From positions 186,001 through 250,000 of the forward strand of contig NZ_JAKNRW010000005.1 in the NCBI RefSeq assembly GCF_023072615.1: a DNA stretch of 64,000 nt. Reading direction: 5' to 3'. The notes beneath the pieces are model-generated. The model did no database searches. It worked only from the letters and a program-made list of their open reading frames with translations, and was not told the DNA's origin. The first letter of the stretch is position 1, and every line of letters starts with the position of its first letter. Made by a program: the position numbers and the translations under genes. This stretch comes from Pseudomonas violetae (GTDB lineage Bacteria > Pseudomonadota > Gammaproteobacteria > Pseudomonadales > Pseudomonadaceae). Below, in pieces: positions 45,189-53,362 of the stretch.

Positions 45189-45663
45189 ATGAATACCGAA
45201 ACCCTACGATATAAAAAGCAATTCAAAACCATCCCCGGCAAGCGTATCGACTGAGGGGAACAAAATGGCTCTTGAAGATAATTTTTTCATTGAAACCCTA
45301 TTGCCGAGCGCGATTCTCCGACCTTTAAGCAAGGCTGAGCACTCAGAGTATCGCCGCCCGTTCTTGAGGGCGGGTGAAGATCGTCGCACCACGCTGGCAG
45401 GGCCGCGGCAATTACCGATTGCTGGTGAGCCTGCCGATACCGTTGCACTAATTGCCAGCTACGCGGACTACCTTTCGAACTCGAAAGACGTGCCAAAGCT
45501 CTTCATAAATGCTGAGCCAGGCGCATTCCTGGTTGGTTTCGCACGCGACTTTGTGCGTACATGGCCGAACCTCAAAGAAGTAACAGTCAAAGGCGCTCAT
45601 TTTATTCAGGAAGATTCGCCGCATGAGATTGGTGAAGCTATCTCTGAATGGCTGCCTGACTGA
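45189..45663 (+). pseudogene. Haloalkane dehalogenase with internal deletion
   Basis: Two fragments of one gene are fused. From the ATG at 45189, MNTETLRYKKQFKTIPGKRI resembles the first 20 residues of LinB/DmbA-type dehalogenases and then meets TGA at 45252-45254. From the ATG at 45265, a 132-residue frame matches their C-terminal part: ENFFxE-like start, PRQLPIAGEPADTVALIASY, KLFINAEPGAFL and GAHFIQEDSPHEIGEAI with the catalytic His112. The middle, including the nucleophilic Asp and cap domain (about 150 or more residues), is missing and the halves are out of frame. GAGGGG before 45265 might still allow translation, but no activity is expected. Confidence 0.78.
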
Positions 45664-45685
45664 AGCGGCCATCCAGTGCATGTCA

Positions 45686-45868
45686 CTATCCGCGTGCTTT
45701 CTTCAGCCCTTTCAAGCGTACATTCGCCCTTTGCACAGCGGCCATTTTTTCAGGCCGCTTCATGCGTTTCCACTTTCTGATGTCTTCCTTGCTGCGCCCG
45801 CAGCTCACACACATATCACCACTCAGCTGGCAAACGGAGATGCAGGGGTTTTCGATGTCTTTAGCCAT
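45686..45868 (-). CDS. DUF1289 family small protein
   Basis: A 60-residue protein with the DUF1289 Cys pattern: NPCISVCQLSGDMCVSCGRS, four Cys that probably bind a metal, followed by a basic helix (DIRKWKRMKRPEKMAAVQRA). The ATG at 45868 gives the family start MAKDIENPC; an ATG one codon earlier overlaps the upstream stop as TGATG. Coupled to the 118-residue gene. Function unknown. Confidence 0.85.
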   Translation of the reverse strand: MAKDIENPCISVCQLSGDMCVSCGRSKEDIRKWKRMKRPEKMAAVQRANVRLKGLKKARG

Positions 45869-45870
45869 CA

Positions 45871-46227
45871 TCAATAACCTTTGGCCAGACGCTTCTGCCA
45901 ATCGCCACCGTGAGTGCGCTGGCACTCTTCCTCGGAGTCAAAGCGGACACTGCGGTCTGAAGGGCTCAGATCGATGTTAGCCTCATTGAACGCGATGGCC
46001 GTCAACTCAAAAATGCGCGCCTTGGCGCCAACCAGGGCGAGCTTTCTGTCGGCGAGGGTTTCGAATACCCAGATTACCTTCAGGGTTTCATCCAACGCGT
46101 TCAGGTCAGCGATGTGGGTGAGCCAAGTAAAGCCTTTGATTTCAGCTTTTGCTGTTTCGCATGCTTCGGTGAGCGTGGTAATCAATCGGCGCTCGACCCG
46201 CGCCAGTTCACGTTTCCCTATGGGCAT
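45871..46227 (-). CDS. Hypothetical protein upstream of the DUF1289 gene
   Basis: A 118-residue soluble, helical-looking protein (MPIGKRELARVERRLITTLT ... HGGDWQKRLAKGY). AAGGAA precedes the ATG at 46227 by about 8 bases. Its stop overlaps the start region of the DUF1289 gene, so the two are co-translated. The middle reads LNALDETLKVIWVFETLADR. No domain recognised; codon use supports a real gene. Confidence 0.7.
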   Translation of the reverse strand: MPIGKRELARVERRLITTLTEACETAKAEIKGFTWLTHIADLNALDETLKVIWVFETLADRKLALVGAKARIFELTAIAFNEANIDLSPSDRSVRFDSEEECQRTHGGDWQKRLAKGY

Positions 46228-46259
46228 TGCAGGTTCCTTTGAAGACAATGGAGGGGTAA

Positions 46260-47168
46260 TCAGACCGGTCTAAACTCGACCGTCAGATGACTGACTTCGT
46301 GAACCGACTTGAGACGTTCACGAATGCTGTCTGCGTTCGCAGTTGCCTCACCGAGGACGCTCACGATGGCTGCATGGGCTTGCGGCCCAACCCGCCAAAC
46401 GTGCAAGTCCGTGATAGTGGCATCCCCCGGTTTCTCAACCAGCTCGCGGATTTCCTCGGCAACGTGCGTATCAGTCTGATCCAGCAGTACACCTGCAGTG
46501 ACCCCCATCAAGGTCCATGCCCAGCGCGCGATAACGACTGCGCCGACGATGCCCATGACCGGATCCAGCCATACCCAACCAAGATACCGGCCGGCGAGAA
46601 GTGCCGCGATGGCCAGAACCGAAGTCAGCGCGTCTGCGATGACGTGGACGTAGGCAGATTTCAGGTTGTTGTCGTGGCCGTGATGGGCATGATCATGATC
46701 GTGGCCATGACTGTGCCCATGGCCCAGCAGGAGAGCACTGACAATATTGACGATCAAACCGGCAATCGCGATGAGCGTCGCGGTGCCGAACTGAACGTCC
46801 GTTGGCTGCAAGAGGCGCATGACAGACTCAACGCCAATTCCCAGAGAGACCATACCAAGAATTAATGCCGAGGCGAATCCTCCCAAGTCTCCAACCTTTC
46901 CTGTGCCGAAACTGTAGCGCTGGCTGGAAGCGTGGCGTTTCGCGTATCCGTAAGCGGCCGCCGCGATGCCCAATGCGCCGGCATGGGTTGCCATATGAAA
47001 GCCATCGGCCAGTAACGCCATCGAGCCCGTGATATAGCCGGCGGTGATCTCGCCCACCATCATCACAACGGTCAGCGCCACAACCCAAAGCGTTCGCTTC
47101 GCATTTTCGTCGTGTGCTGAACCAAGGAACACATGGTCGTGCGTGTAGTTAATGTTCGTACTGTTCAT
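46260..47168 (-). CDS. dmeF: DmeF-type cation diffusion facilitator (Co/Ni efflux)
   Basis: A 302-residue inner-membrane efflux carrier with six membrane segments. The metal sites are HxxxH in segment 2 (FHMATHAGALG) and HxxxD in segment 5 (HVIADALTSVLA); this His variant is that of the DmeF branch, while zinc carriers have HxxxD at the first site. A His-rich cytosolic loop (GHGHSHGHDHDHAHHGHD) lies between segments 4 and 5. The C-terminal domain has ITDLHVWRVGPQAHA. The ATG at 47168 matches the family start THDHVFLG. It lies 20 bases after dmeR. Confidence 0.88.
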   Translation of the reverse strand: MNSTNINYTHDHVFLGSAHDENAKRTLWVVALTVVMMVGEITAGYITGSMALLADGFHMATHAGALGIAAAAYGYAKRHASSQRYSFGTGKVGDLGGFASALILGMVSLGIGVESVMRLLQPTDVQFGTATLIAIAGLIVNIVSALLLGHGHSHGHDHDHAHHGHDNNLKSAYVHVIADALTSVLAIAALLAGRYLGWVWLDPVMGIVGAVVIARWAWTLMGVTAGVLLDQTDTHVAEEIRELVEKPGDATITDLHVWRVGPQAHAAIVSVLGEATANADSIRERLKSVHEVSHLTVEFRPV

Positions 47169-47188
47169 TAGTGTATGCCTGGATACGC

Positions 47189-47464
47189 TCACTTGGAGTA
47201 ACGGCGGATCGCCTCAAGAAGTTCTTCGACGCCCTTGTTACGCTCTTCTTCGCTGAGTGCAGGGTTCGCCACATGCTCCCGCGCATGATCCTCAATGATT
47301 TCCTCCATCAAGCCGTTGATGGCTCCGCGGGTGGCGGCAACAAGGTGCAGTGTTTTGGCGCAATCAAGATCCGATCCCAATGCCCGCTCAATGGCCTGTA
47401 TTTGTCCGGCGATGCGCTTCACGCGCTTGAGAAGATCGTCTTTGTTGGCTGCGATATGACCCAT
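47189..47464 (-). CDS. dmeR: DmeR, RcnR/CsoR-family Co/Ni-responsive repressor
   Basis: A 91-residue all-helical DUF156 repressor. The RcnR-type ligand set His3, Cys35, His60 and His64 is fully present, separating it from Cu-sensing CsoR and formaldehyde-sensing FrmR. It should release DNA on binding cobalt or nickel and derepress itself and dmeF. Two GC-tract operators lie directly upstream. The ATG at 47464 gives MGHIAANKDDLLKRVKRIAG. Confidence 0.88.
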   Translation of the reverse strand: MGHIAANKDDLLKRVKRIAGQIQAIERALGSDLDCAKTLHLVAATRGAINGLMEEIIEDHAREHVANPALSEEERNKGVEELLEAIRRYSK

Positions 47465-47465
47465 T

Positions 47466-47526
47466 GGATACCCCCTACCTATACCTATGCATAACGCATG
47501 ATAGGCATACCCCCTACCCCTATACA
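47466..47526. promoter_or_regulatory. Paired DmeR operators in the dmeRF promoter
   Basis: Two copies of ATACCCCCTACC(CC)TATAC, at about 47468-47484 and 47507-47524, each consist of a C5 tract flanked by A/T-rich arms, the form recognised by RcnR/DmeR. Between them lies an imperfect dyad CCTATGC...GCATGATAGG (about 47484-47505) that probably overlaps the -10 region. Binding at both would block transcription. Confidence 0.72.
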
Positions 47527-48024
47527 AGCTCGCTGGACAGAGCCCTTATCTACAGCCCCTGGCAGCAGAGCATGGCGTCACTGTGAGGGGTGACGGGAGA
47601 GGAACGGCTCGTCCGACGTATAGTTGCTCTTATAAAACACCGATGGTGAACTATCAGCCACTAACTATCGGCGTACATATATTAGAGATTTTTTTGACGC
47701 CATAATTGAGTCAATAGCCCACTCGTCACAACGCCACAAACCGGCTTGCTCTTTCAAAGACCAATGCTAACGTATTACCAGTTGTGTAATTTTATTAAAA
47801 ATCATCCAACCCCTGAATCCATCATCAGGCCTTATATTGATCCACAGCCATGGTAACTCCGTGCAATATAAATTTAGAGTGTTTTTTATAACACGGGTTT
47901 TCGAATGTTTCATGCCGCACCTATTAATGTTAGGTGTCTTTATATTATTAGCGTGCAGCAGCTATATCGCTTTCCCCTTCCCCTTCGATGCCACCTTCCG
48001 AGCCACACTGATAAGGATATCGCC
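47527..48024. other. AT-rich intergenic tract between dmeR and acyltransferase
   Basis: About 500 bases with a marked fall in GC from 47690 to 47960, a pattern targeted by H-NS-type silencers. A short hydrophobic frame from the ATG at 47912 ends TGA at 48026-48028, overlapping the acyltransferase ATG as ATGA, but it has no ribosome-binding site. The acyltransferase promoter must lie here. Confidence 0.45.
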
Positions 48025-49089
48025 ATGAATTTCTCACTCCAGGCTCCCGCCGACAAGCTGGAAAGCGTTCAAATGCTGCGCGCCATCGCAGCACTCGCCG
48101 TGGTGTTTTTTCATATACCATTGTTCCGCAATGGCGACTGGGGTGTAGATATTTTTTTCGTTATCAGCGGCTTCATCATGGCCATGGTCACCGCTCAATC
48201 AGGTGGCCACTTTTTTACCAAACGAGTTATTCGTGTCGTTCCGCTGTATTGGCTCGGCACCCTTGGTGTTTTCGCCGTTGCGCTACTGTTGCCGAGTCTG
48301 TTGGACAACACTACGGCAGATGTGTCAGGGCTGCTAAAATCGCTATTCTTCATTCCATACCAGAAAGGCGAGTTTGTTCAGCCCTTGCTGTACTTGGGCT
48401 GGACTCTGAACTTTGAAATGTTCTTCTATGCCTTGTTCGCCATCTCCATGACCATCAGCCACCGTCACCGCCTGCTGATTTGTTCGAGCCTGCTCTTGGC
48501 CCTAGTACTGGCGGGACACCTGGTGACGTTCGACGCGCTATTGGCCAAATTCTATACCCAACAGATTCTCGCCGAATTCGTCTTGGGCATGGGCTGCTAT
48601 GCCGTATACGCACGCACGGCTGTGTGGCGCGCCTACGGCCCCCGCAACGGTGCGCGCGTTATCTTGATACTGATCGGCCTGGCTGCTCTGCTTTACATGC
48701 CGTTTTCCGCTCATTTGACGGAGTCCCTGGGACGTGGACTGGCCTGGGGCCTACCGGCAGCAGTTATATTCCTGGCAGTGGTGCATGGGTTGTCGGGAGT
48801 CCATTTGCCTGGATGGGTGGTTTTGATCGGCGATGCCAGTTACTCCCTCTACTTGTTTCACCCGTACGTGTTGAAGGTCTTCAATAAGGTATTCCATGTT
48901 TTCGACGCACCCGGCGCCCTCGCCTATCTGATGACCCCCGTGAGCATTATCCTGTGCTGCATCGTGGCAATCGGTATTTACCGCCTGGTGGAACTTCCAA
49001 TGACCCATTGGCTACGAGCCATTTTCATCGACAGGAGAAAGCTGCCCAACCGGCCGCAGATCTTGCCCGCGGGAGGCGGCGAGTCATAA
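48025..49089 (+). CDS. Acyltransferase 3 (OafA/YrhL) family membrane protein
   Basis: A 354-residue integral membrane protein with about ten hydrophobic segments. Family markers are LESVQMLRAIAALAVVFFHI (with the conserved Arg and the proposed active His), DWGVDIFFVISGFIMA and KRVIRVVPLYWLG. Such proteins O-acetylate or succinylate LPS, exopolysaccharide or glycan substrates. AAGGA lies 8 bases before the ATG at 48025. Alone, with AT-rich upstream DNA and no polysaccharide genes nearby, it looks acquired; the substrate is unknown. Confidence 0.88.
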   Translation: MNFSLQAPADKLESVQMLRAIAALAVVFFHIPLFRNGDWGVDIFFVISGFIMAMVTAQSGGHFFTKRVIRVVPLYWLGTLGVFAVALLLPSLLDNTTADVSGLLKSLFFIPYQKGEFVQPLLYLGWTLNFEMFFYALFAISMTISHRHRLLICSSLLLALVLAGHLVTFDALLAKFYTQQILAEFVLGMGCYAVYARTAVWRAYGPRNGARVILILIGLAALLYMPFSAHLTESLGRGLAWGLPAAVIFLAVVHGLSGVHLPGWVVLIGDASYSLYLFHPYVLKVFNKVFHVFDAPGALAYLMTPVSIILCCIVAIGIYRLVELPMTHWLRAIFIDRRKLPNRPQILPAGGGES

Positions 49090-49322
49090 AACACTGCAGT
49101 CGCAGGACGGCTTTGCCCGCTTGCACGGAGCACTGCGCCGGAGAGGAATTTCATGCGCTGTTACAACAACGAACACCGGCACAGTCGAAATCGCTTCATC
49201 ATGCCGGCTGAGCCGCATTGACTGGACTATCAGTTCCTGCGCGGTGACATTAGCGGTACAAACTAGCTAAATAGAAAAAGCCGGCACGGTGGTCGGGACC
49301 AACACCACACTTTCCCGAAACC
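49090..49322. other. Intergenic region between acyltransferase and tRNA-Cys
   Basis: Only short unsupported frames are present. No copy of a tRNA 3' end was found here. It forms the right edge of the accessory block. Confidence 0.4.
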
Positions 49323-49360
49323 AAAAAAAAACCCGCAACTCAGTGAGTTACGGGTTTTTT
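49323..49360. terminator. Terminator downstream of tRNA-Cys
   Basis: AAAACCCGCAACTCA / TGAGTTACGGGTTTT stem with A-run and T-run on either side, 5 bases beyond the CCA end of tRNA-Cys on the minus strand. Confidence 0.9.
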
Positions 49361-49365
49361 AATAG

Positions 49366-49439
49366 TGGAGGCCGAGGTCGGAATCGAACCGGCGTAGGTG
49401 GATTTGCAATCCACTGCATAACCATTTTGCTACTCGGCC
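49366..49439 (-). tRNA. tRNA-Cys (anticodon GCA)
   Basis: A 74-base cloverleaf with encoded CCA. The acceptor stem GGCCGAG pairs with CTCGGCC; anticodon loop TTTGCAA gives GCA; T loop GGTTCGATTCC. Transcribed behind tRNA-Gly. Confidence 0.97.
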
Positions 49440-49486
49440 TCAAAACATTCGGTGTCGTGTAGCGCAACATCAAATGTGTACAAACT

Positions 49487-49562
<76 letters not shown>

Positions 49563-49625
49563 GTCTTGGTGTGGCGCATTCTATAGAATCCAGAAGCCCC
49601 GTCAACCCCTTGATTCAAAAAAGTT

Positions 49626-50186
49626 TTATTTCTTTTCAACCTCAGTCTTCAGATGCGGCCAGGCAGCCCGCAGGTACTGGACCATCGACCACAATGTGAG
49701 GCCAGCAGATATCAGCAACAGCGCATAACCCACCAGCACCCAGAAGGTGAAATCCGATGGGTTGGCCAGCAAGATCACCAGCGCAAGCATTTGCGCGGCG
49801 GTTTTCCATTTGCCCAGGCTCGACACCGCCACATGAGCACGGGCGCCGAGTTCGGCCATCCACTCGCGCAATGCCGAAACGACAATTTCTCGACCGATGA
49901 TCACGGCAGCCGGCAGCGTGAGCCACAGATTGCCATGCTCCTGCACCAGCAGCACCAGCGCCACAGCAACCATCAGCTTGTCGGCCACAGGATCGAGAAA
50001 CGCCCCGAAAGGTGTGCTTTGCTCCAGACGGCGGGCCAGATATCCGTCCAGCCAGTCCGTCGCGGCGGCAAATGCGAAGACCGACGCGGAGGCCATATAG
50101 CTCCACTGGTAAGGCAGGTAGAACAGCAAAATAAAGATCGGGATGAGCAGGACGCGTAAAACGGTAATCAGATTAGGGATATTCAT
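49626..50186 (-). CDS. pgsA: CDP-diacylglycerol-glycerol-3-phosphate 3-phosphatidyltransferase
   Basis: A 186-residue membrane enzyme for the committed step of phosphatidylglycerol synthesis. The CDP-alcohol phosphotransferase motif is intact: [20 protein letters not shown] followed by LDPVADK. Four to five hydrophobic segments. The ATG at 50186 gives [12 protein letters not shown]. It ends the gacA-uvrC-pgsA run, starting 32 bases after uvrC. Confidence 0.95.
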   Translation of the reverse strand: MNIPNLITVLRVLLIPIFILLFYLPYQWSYMASASVFAFAAATDWLDGYLARRLEQSTPFGAFLDPVADKLMVAVALVLLVQEHGNLWLTLPAAVIIGREIVVSALREWMAELGARAHVAVSSLGKWKTAAQMLALVILLANPSDFTFWVLVGYALLLISAGLTLWSMVQYLRAAWPHLKTEVEKK

Positions 50187-50218
50187 CGGCACAACTGGCT
50201 ACGAGGTGAGGTGGCATT

Positions 50219-52042
50219 CTACTCGCTGTGCAGATTTGCATAAATCAACTCTGCGAGCTTTTTACTGATTCCTGGTGCTTTGGCTATCTCTTCGATGCTT
50301 GCACGAGACAGCTCCTGCAATCCACCAAAATGTTTCAACAAATCACGACGACGGGTTGGCCCGACACCGGCTACGCCTTCCAGCGTAGACGTTCGACGGG
50401 TTTTACCACGGCGGGCACGGTGACCGGTAATGGCAAACCTGTGTGCTTCGTCGCGGATCTGCTGGATCAGGTGCAAGGCGGGGGAATCGCCACGCAGGGT
50501 GAATTCGTGGGCAGCGTCATTGAGGTACAGGGTTTCAAAACCTGCCTTGCGGGTTGCGCCCTTGGCCACGCCCAGCAGAATGAGGTCGGGTACCGCCAGC
50601 TCATTGAGCACGTCGCGGGCCATGGAGAGCTGGCCCTTGCCGCCGTCCACCAGAAGGATATCCGGCAGTTTGCCCTCCCCGTCCTTCAGCTTGCTGAAGC
50701 GCCGGGTGAGGGCTTGGTGCATCGCCGCATAGTCATCGCCCGCAGTAACACCTTCGATGTTGTAACGTCGGTAGTCGGCCTTGATCGGCCCCTCGGGACC
50801 GAACACCACGCACGACGCAACAGTCGCTTCGCCGCTGGAATGACTGATGTCGTAGCATTCCAGGCGCTGGGGCGGCTCGTCGAGGTTCAACACTTCTGCC
50901 AAAGCATCGAAACGTGCCGCAACATGTTGCCGGTTGGCCAGGCGTGCGCCCAGGGCCTGTTCGGCGTTGGTTACCGCCAATTGCTGCCAGCGTGCACGGG
51001 TACCACGCACCCTGTGACTGATGGACAACTCACGACCGCGCAGCTCTTCAATGGCCGCGATCAACGTCGGGAAGTCTTCGTGAACCACGTTGACGATCAA
51101 CTCGCTGGGCAAGTCGCGCTCGGGGCTGCTGATGAAATAGTGACCGAGAAAAGCCGCCATGACCTCTGAAACGTCTTCGTCGATACCCACCTGCGGAAAG
51201 AAATTCTTGCTGCCCAGGACCCGGCCTCCGCGCACGCTGATCAGGTGCACGCAAGCACCGCCGGGGTTAACGAACGCTGCGATGACGTCCACGTCGCCGG
51301 TTCCGCCTTCCATGCTCTGCTGATCCTGCACCCGGCGCAGCAGGGAGATCTGGTCGCGCAACTCAGCCGCGCGTTCAAACTCGAGATTGATCGCGGCTTC
51401 TTCCATGCCTGCGGACAATTCATCGGTCAGCGCATTGCTGCGCCCTTCCAGGAACATTACCGAGTGCCTGACATCTTCGGCATACACTTCGGGCTCCACC
51501 AGGCCCACGCACGGCGCTTTGCAACGCTTGATCTGGTATTGCAGGCACGGTCGCGTGCGGTTCTTGTAGTAGCTGTCCTCACACTGGCGGACGAAAAAAG
51601 TCTTCTGCAGCAAACTCAGGCTTTCGCGAATGGCCCCCGCACTGGGATAAGGACCGAAATATTTACCCTTGGCCTTTTTCGCGCCGCGATGAATGCTGAG
51701 CCTCGGGAACTGGCCATCCGAAAGAAACACATACGGATAGGACTTATCGTCGCGCATCAGGATGTTGTAGGGTGGACGCCATTCCTTGATCAACGTCTGC
51801 TCGAGCAACAGCGCCTCGGTTTCATTGGCCGTGATGGTCGTCTCAACTTGGGCGATACGTGCCACCAGCGCGGCAGTCTTCGGCGCGAGCCCAGACTTGC
51901 GGAAGTAGCTCGACAGCCGACTCTTGAGGTTCTTGGCCTTGCCGACGTAGAGCAGGCGCGCATCGCTGTCGAACATGCGATACACACCGGGGCGCCCACT
52001 GACCGTGGACAGAAAAGCGCTGGGATCGAAAATTTCAGTCAT
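50219..52042 (-). CDS. uvrC: Excinuclease ABC subunit C
   Basis: A 607-residue nucleotide-excision-repair nuclease. It has the N-terminal GIY-YIG domain ([23 protein letters not shown]), the Cys-rich [20 protein letters not shown] region, a UVR motif ([20 protein letters not shown]), the RNase H-like endonuclease part ([35 protein letters not shown]) and C-terminal helix-hairpin-helix repeats ([20 protein letters not shown]). The start at 52042 lies one base past the gacA stop; gacA-uvrC coupling is conserved in gamma-proteobacteria. Confidence 0.97.
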   Translation of the reverse strand: MTEIFDPSAFLSTVSGRPGVYRMFDSDARLLYVGKAKNLKSRLSSYFRKSGLAPKTAALVARIAQVETTITANETEALLLEQTLIKEWRPPYNILMRDDKSYPYVFLSDGQFPRLSIHRGAKKAKGKYFGPYPSAGAIRESLSLLQKTFFVRQCEDSYYKNRTRPCLQYQIKRCKAPCVGLVEPEVYAEDVRHSVMFLEGRSNALTDELSAGMEEAAINLEFERAAELRDQISLLRRVQDQQSMEGGTGDVDVIAAFVNPGGACVHLISVRGGRVLGSKNFFPQVGIDEDVSEVMAAFLGHYFISSPERDLPSELIVNVVHEDFPTLIAAIEELRGRELSISHRVRGTRARWQQLAVTNAEQALGARLANRQHVAARFDALAEVLNLDEPPQRLECYDISHSSGEATVASCVVFGPEGPIKADYRRYNIEGVTAGDDYAAMHQALTRRFSKLKDGEGKLPDILLVDGGKGQLSMARDVLNELAVPDLILLGVAKGATRKAGFETLYLNDAAHEFTLRGDSPALHLIQQIRDEAHRFAITGHRARRGKTRRTSTLEGVAGVGPTRRRDLLKHFGGLQELSRASIEEIAKAPGISKKLAELIYANLHSE

Positions 52043-52043
52043 T

Positions 52044-52685
52044 TCAGAGACTGGCATCGACCATGCCGTGACGTACCGCCAACAGCGTCAACTCGACGTC
52101 ACTACTGATCGAGAGCTTTTCGAAAATGCGGTATCGGTAGGTGTTGACGGTTTTTGGTGACAGGCACAATTTATCGGAAATGATCTGCACCTTCTGGCAA
52201 CCGACAATCATTAGCGCAATCTGGATTTCCCGCTCGGACAATGCGTCGAACGGTGAATCGCTGGTTGGCTGGAAGGACTTGATCGCCAGTTGCTGGGCGA
52301 TTTGCGGGCTGATGTAGCGCTGCCCGGCAAACACCAGGCGTATGGCCTGGACCATTTCCGGCAGTCCGGCGCCCTTGGTCAGATACCCCGCCGCCCCGGC
52401 CTGCAATAGCCTGGTAGGAAACGGATCTTCTTCGCACACGGTCACCGCGACCACCTTGATGTCAGGATGACTGCGCAACAACTTGCGCGTGGCTTCAAGG
52501 CCACCGATGCCTGGCATCTTCACGTCCATGAGGACCACATCGGGTTTCAACTCGCGCGCCTTGAGCAGAGACTCTTCCCCTGACTCGGCCTGGCCGACTA
52601 CTTGCAGGCCATCGATGTCAGCCAGCATTCGTGTAATGCCTGTACGAACGAGATCATGGTCATCGACTACTAGCACCCTAATCAA
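52044..52685 (-). CDS. gacA: Global response regulator GacA
   Basis: A 213-residue NarL/FixJ-type regulator, partner of the GacS kinase. Receiver: [11 protein letters not shown], phospho-acceptor Asp54 ([13 protein letters not shown]) and Lys in [30 protein letters not shown] and [18 protein letters not shown]. It starts with TTG at 52685 preceded by GAGGTG, as known for gacA in fluorescent pseudomonads. It activates the RsmY/Z small RNAs and so controls secondary metabolites, exoenzymes and biofilm. First gene of the uvrC-pgsA operon. Confidence 0.97.
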   Translation of the reverse strand: MIRVLVVDDHDLVRTGITRMLADIDGLQVVGQAESGEESLLKARELKPDVVLMDVKMPGIGGLEATRKLLRSHPDIKVVAVTVCEEDPFPTRLLQAGAAGYLTKGAGLPEMVQAIRLVFAGQRYISPQIAQQLAIKSFQPTSDSPFDALSEREIQIALMIVGCQKVQIISDKLCLSPKTVNTYRYRIFEKLSISSDVELTLLAVRHGMVDASL

Positions 52686-52898
52686 GCAGACACCTCACGC
52701 AATGGTCTTGTTGGTTGCCGGACACCTTAGCAAAAAGCGACTGCCAGACCTAGCGCCAAGCGCCAACTAAAAAGTTTCAATACGTCTTGCGAAGCTTGTC
52801 GCCTGCGCGCTTCAGCGAATACTGCGGTCACGGACAATTTCTGATTGAATCCGCCGGGCAGCCTCTAGTAAGCTCCACGCATCCATCGGAGACAGACA

Positions 52899-53027
52899 AT
52901 GTTCAATGCCCTTTCACAGCTTCGTACCGCCAGCGCCCCGCGCTCGGTTGCGGCTGCCCGGGTCAATGACGTCTGTGCGCCGGTCAGCTTTTATTTTGGG
53001 TATTGGTTTAGCCACTGGCGCGCCTGA
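52899..53027 (+). CDS. Aromatic-rich leader peptide 1 upstream of DAHP synthase
   Basis: A 42-residue frame with GGAGACAGACA directly ahead of the ATG. Residues 31-40 read FYFGYWFSHW: three Phe, two Tyr and two Trp within ten codons, followed by RA and the stop. A strong terminator (53074-53113) lies 47 bases on. This is the layout of a transcription attenuator sensing charged aromatic tRNAs. The peptide should not accumulate; its translation is the signal. Confidence 0.75.
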   Translation: MFNALSQLRTASAPRSVAAARVNDVCAPVSFYFGYWFSHWRA

Positions 53028-53073
53028 TACCCACACGGCGCCCACTTAAACGGGTCGCCACCAGAGATTTCTC

Positions 53074-53113
53074 AACCCCCGGTCGGCCTCCCGACCGGGG
53101 GTTTTGTTTTTTT
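53074..53113 (+). terminator. Attenuator terminator before DAHP synthase
   Basis: A very stable stem, CCCCCGGTCGG / CCGACCGGGGG with a short CCTC loop, followed by TTTTGTTTTTTT. It lies between two leader peptides and 250 bases before the DAHP synthase. Alternative pairings exist just upstream (GGCGCGCC at about 53017-53024 with GGCGCC at about 53037-53042), which could be set by ribosome stalling in leader 1. Confidence 0.85.
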
Positions 53114-53161
53114 GGCTCCACATATTTTTAGCGTCACAACAGACACCTTGAGGATTACGCA

Positions 53162-53314
53162 ATGAACTACGCCACTTATTACCGTTACGACACTTTTACC
53201 GCCTGGCGATTTACCAGCCTCCGCTCGGGACAGCCTGCCGCCTCCGATCGGTCACCCACAGGTGGCAAGCACACACACGCAGCCAATCCGGCCAATTGTC
53301 GAACACCCCAGTAG
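53162..53314 (+). CDS. Aromatic-rich leader peptide 2 upstream of DAHP synthase
   Basis: A 50-residue frame, ATG preceded by TTGAGGATTACGCA. The start MNYATYYRYDTFTAWRF packs four Tyr, two Phe and one Trp into 17 codons. The stop TAG (53312-53314) touches a hairpin formed by GGGCCGAG (53314-53321) and CTCGCCC (53343-53349) that ends beside the AGGA ribosome-binding site of the synthase. There is no T-run, so translation control of the synthase is more likely here than transcription termination. Reality of expression is inferred. Confidence 0.62.
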   Translation: MNYATYYRYDTFTAWRFTSLRSGQPAASDRSPTGGKHTHAANPANCRTPQ

Positions 53315-53362
53315 GGCCGAGCGCGCGGGAACGAACCCGCCACTCGCCCAGGAAACCTGAAT

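Noticed and set aside
45023..45214. 63-codon plus-strand frame over the MarR relic
   Set aside because: The minus strand gives recognisable MarR sequence in two frames, so the plus-strand frame is a shadow.
44495..49365. Direct repeat of a tRNA 3' end marking integrase-mediated insertion
   Set aside because: No second copy of the Cys, Gly or Leu tRNA ends was found in or around the block.
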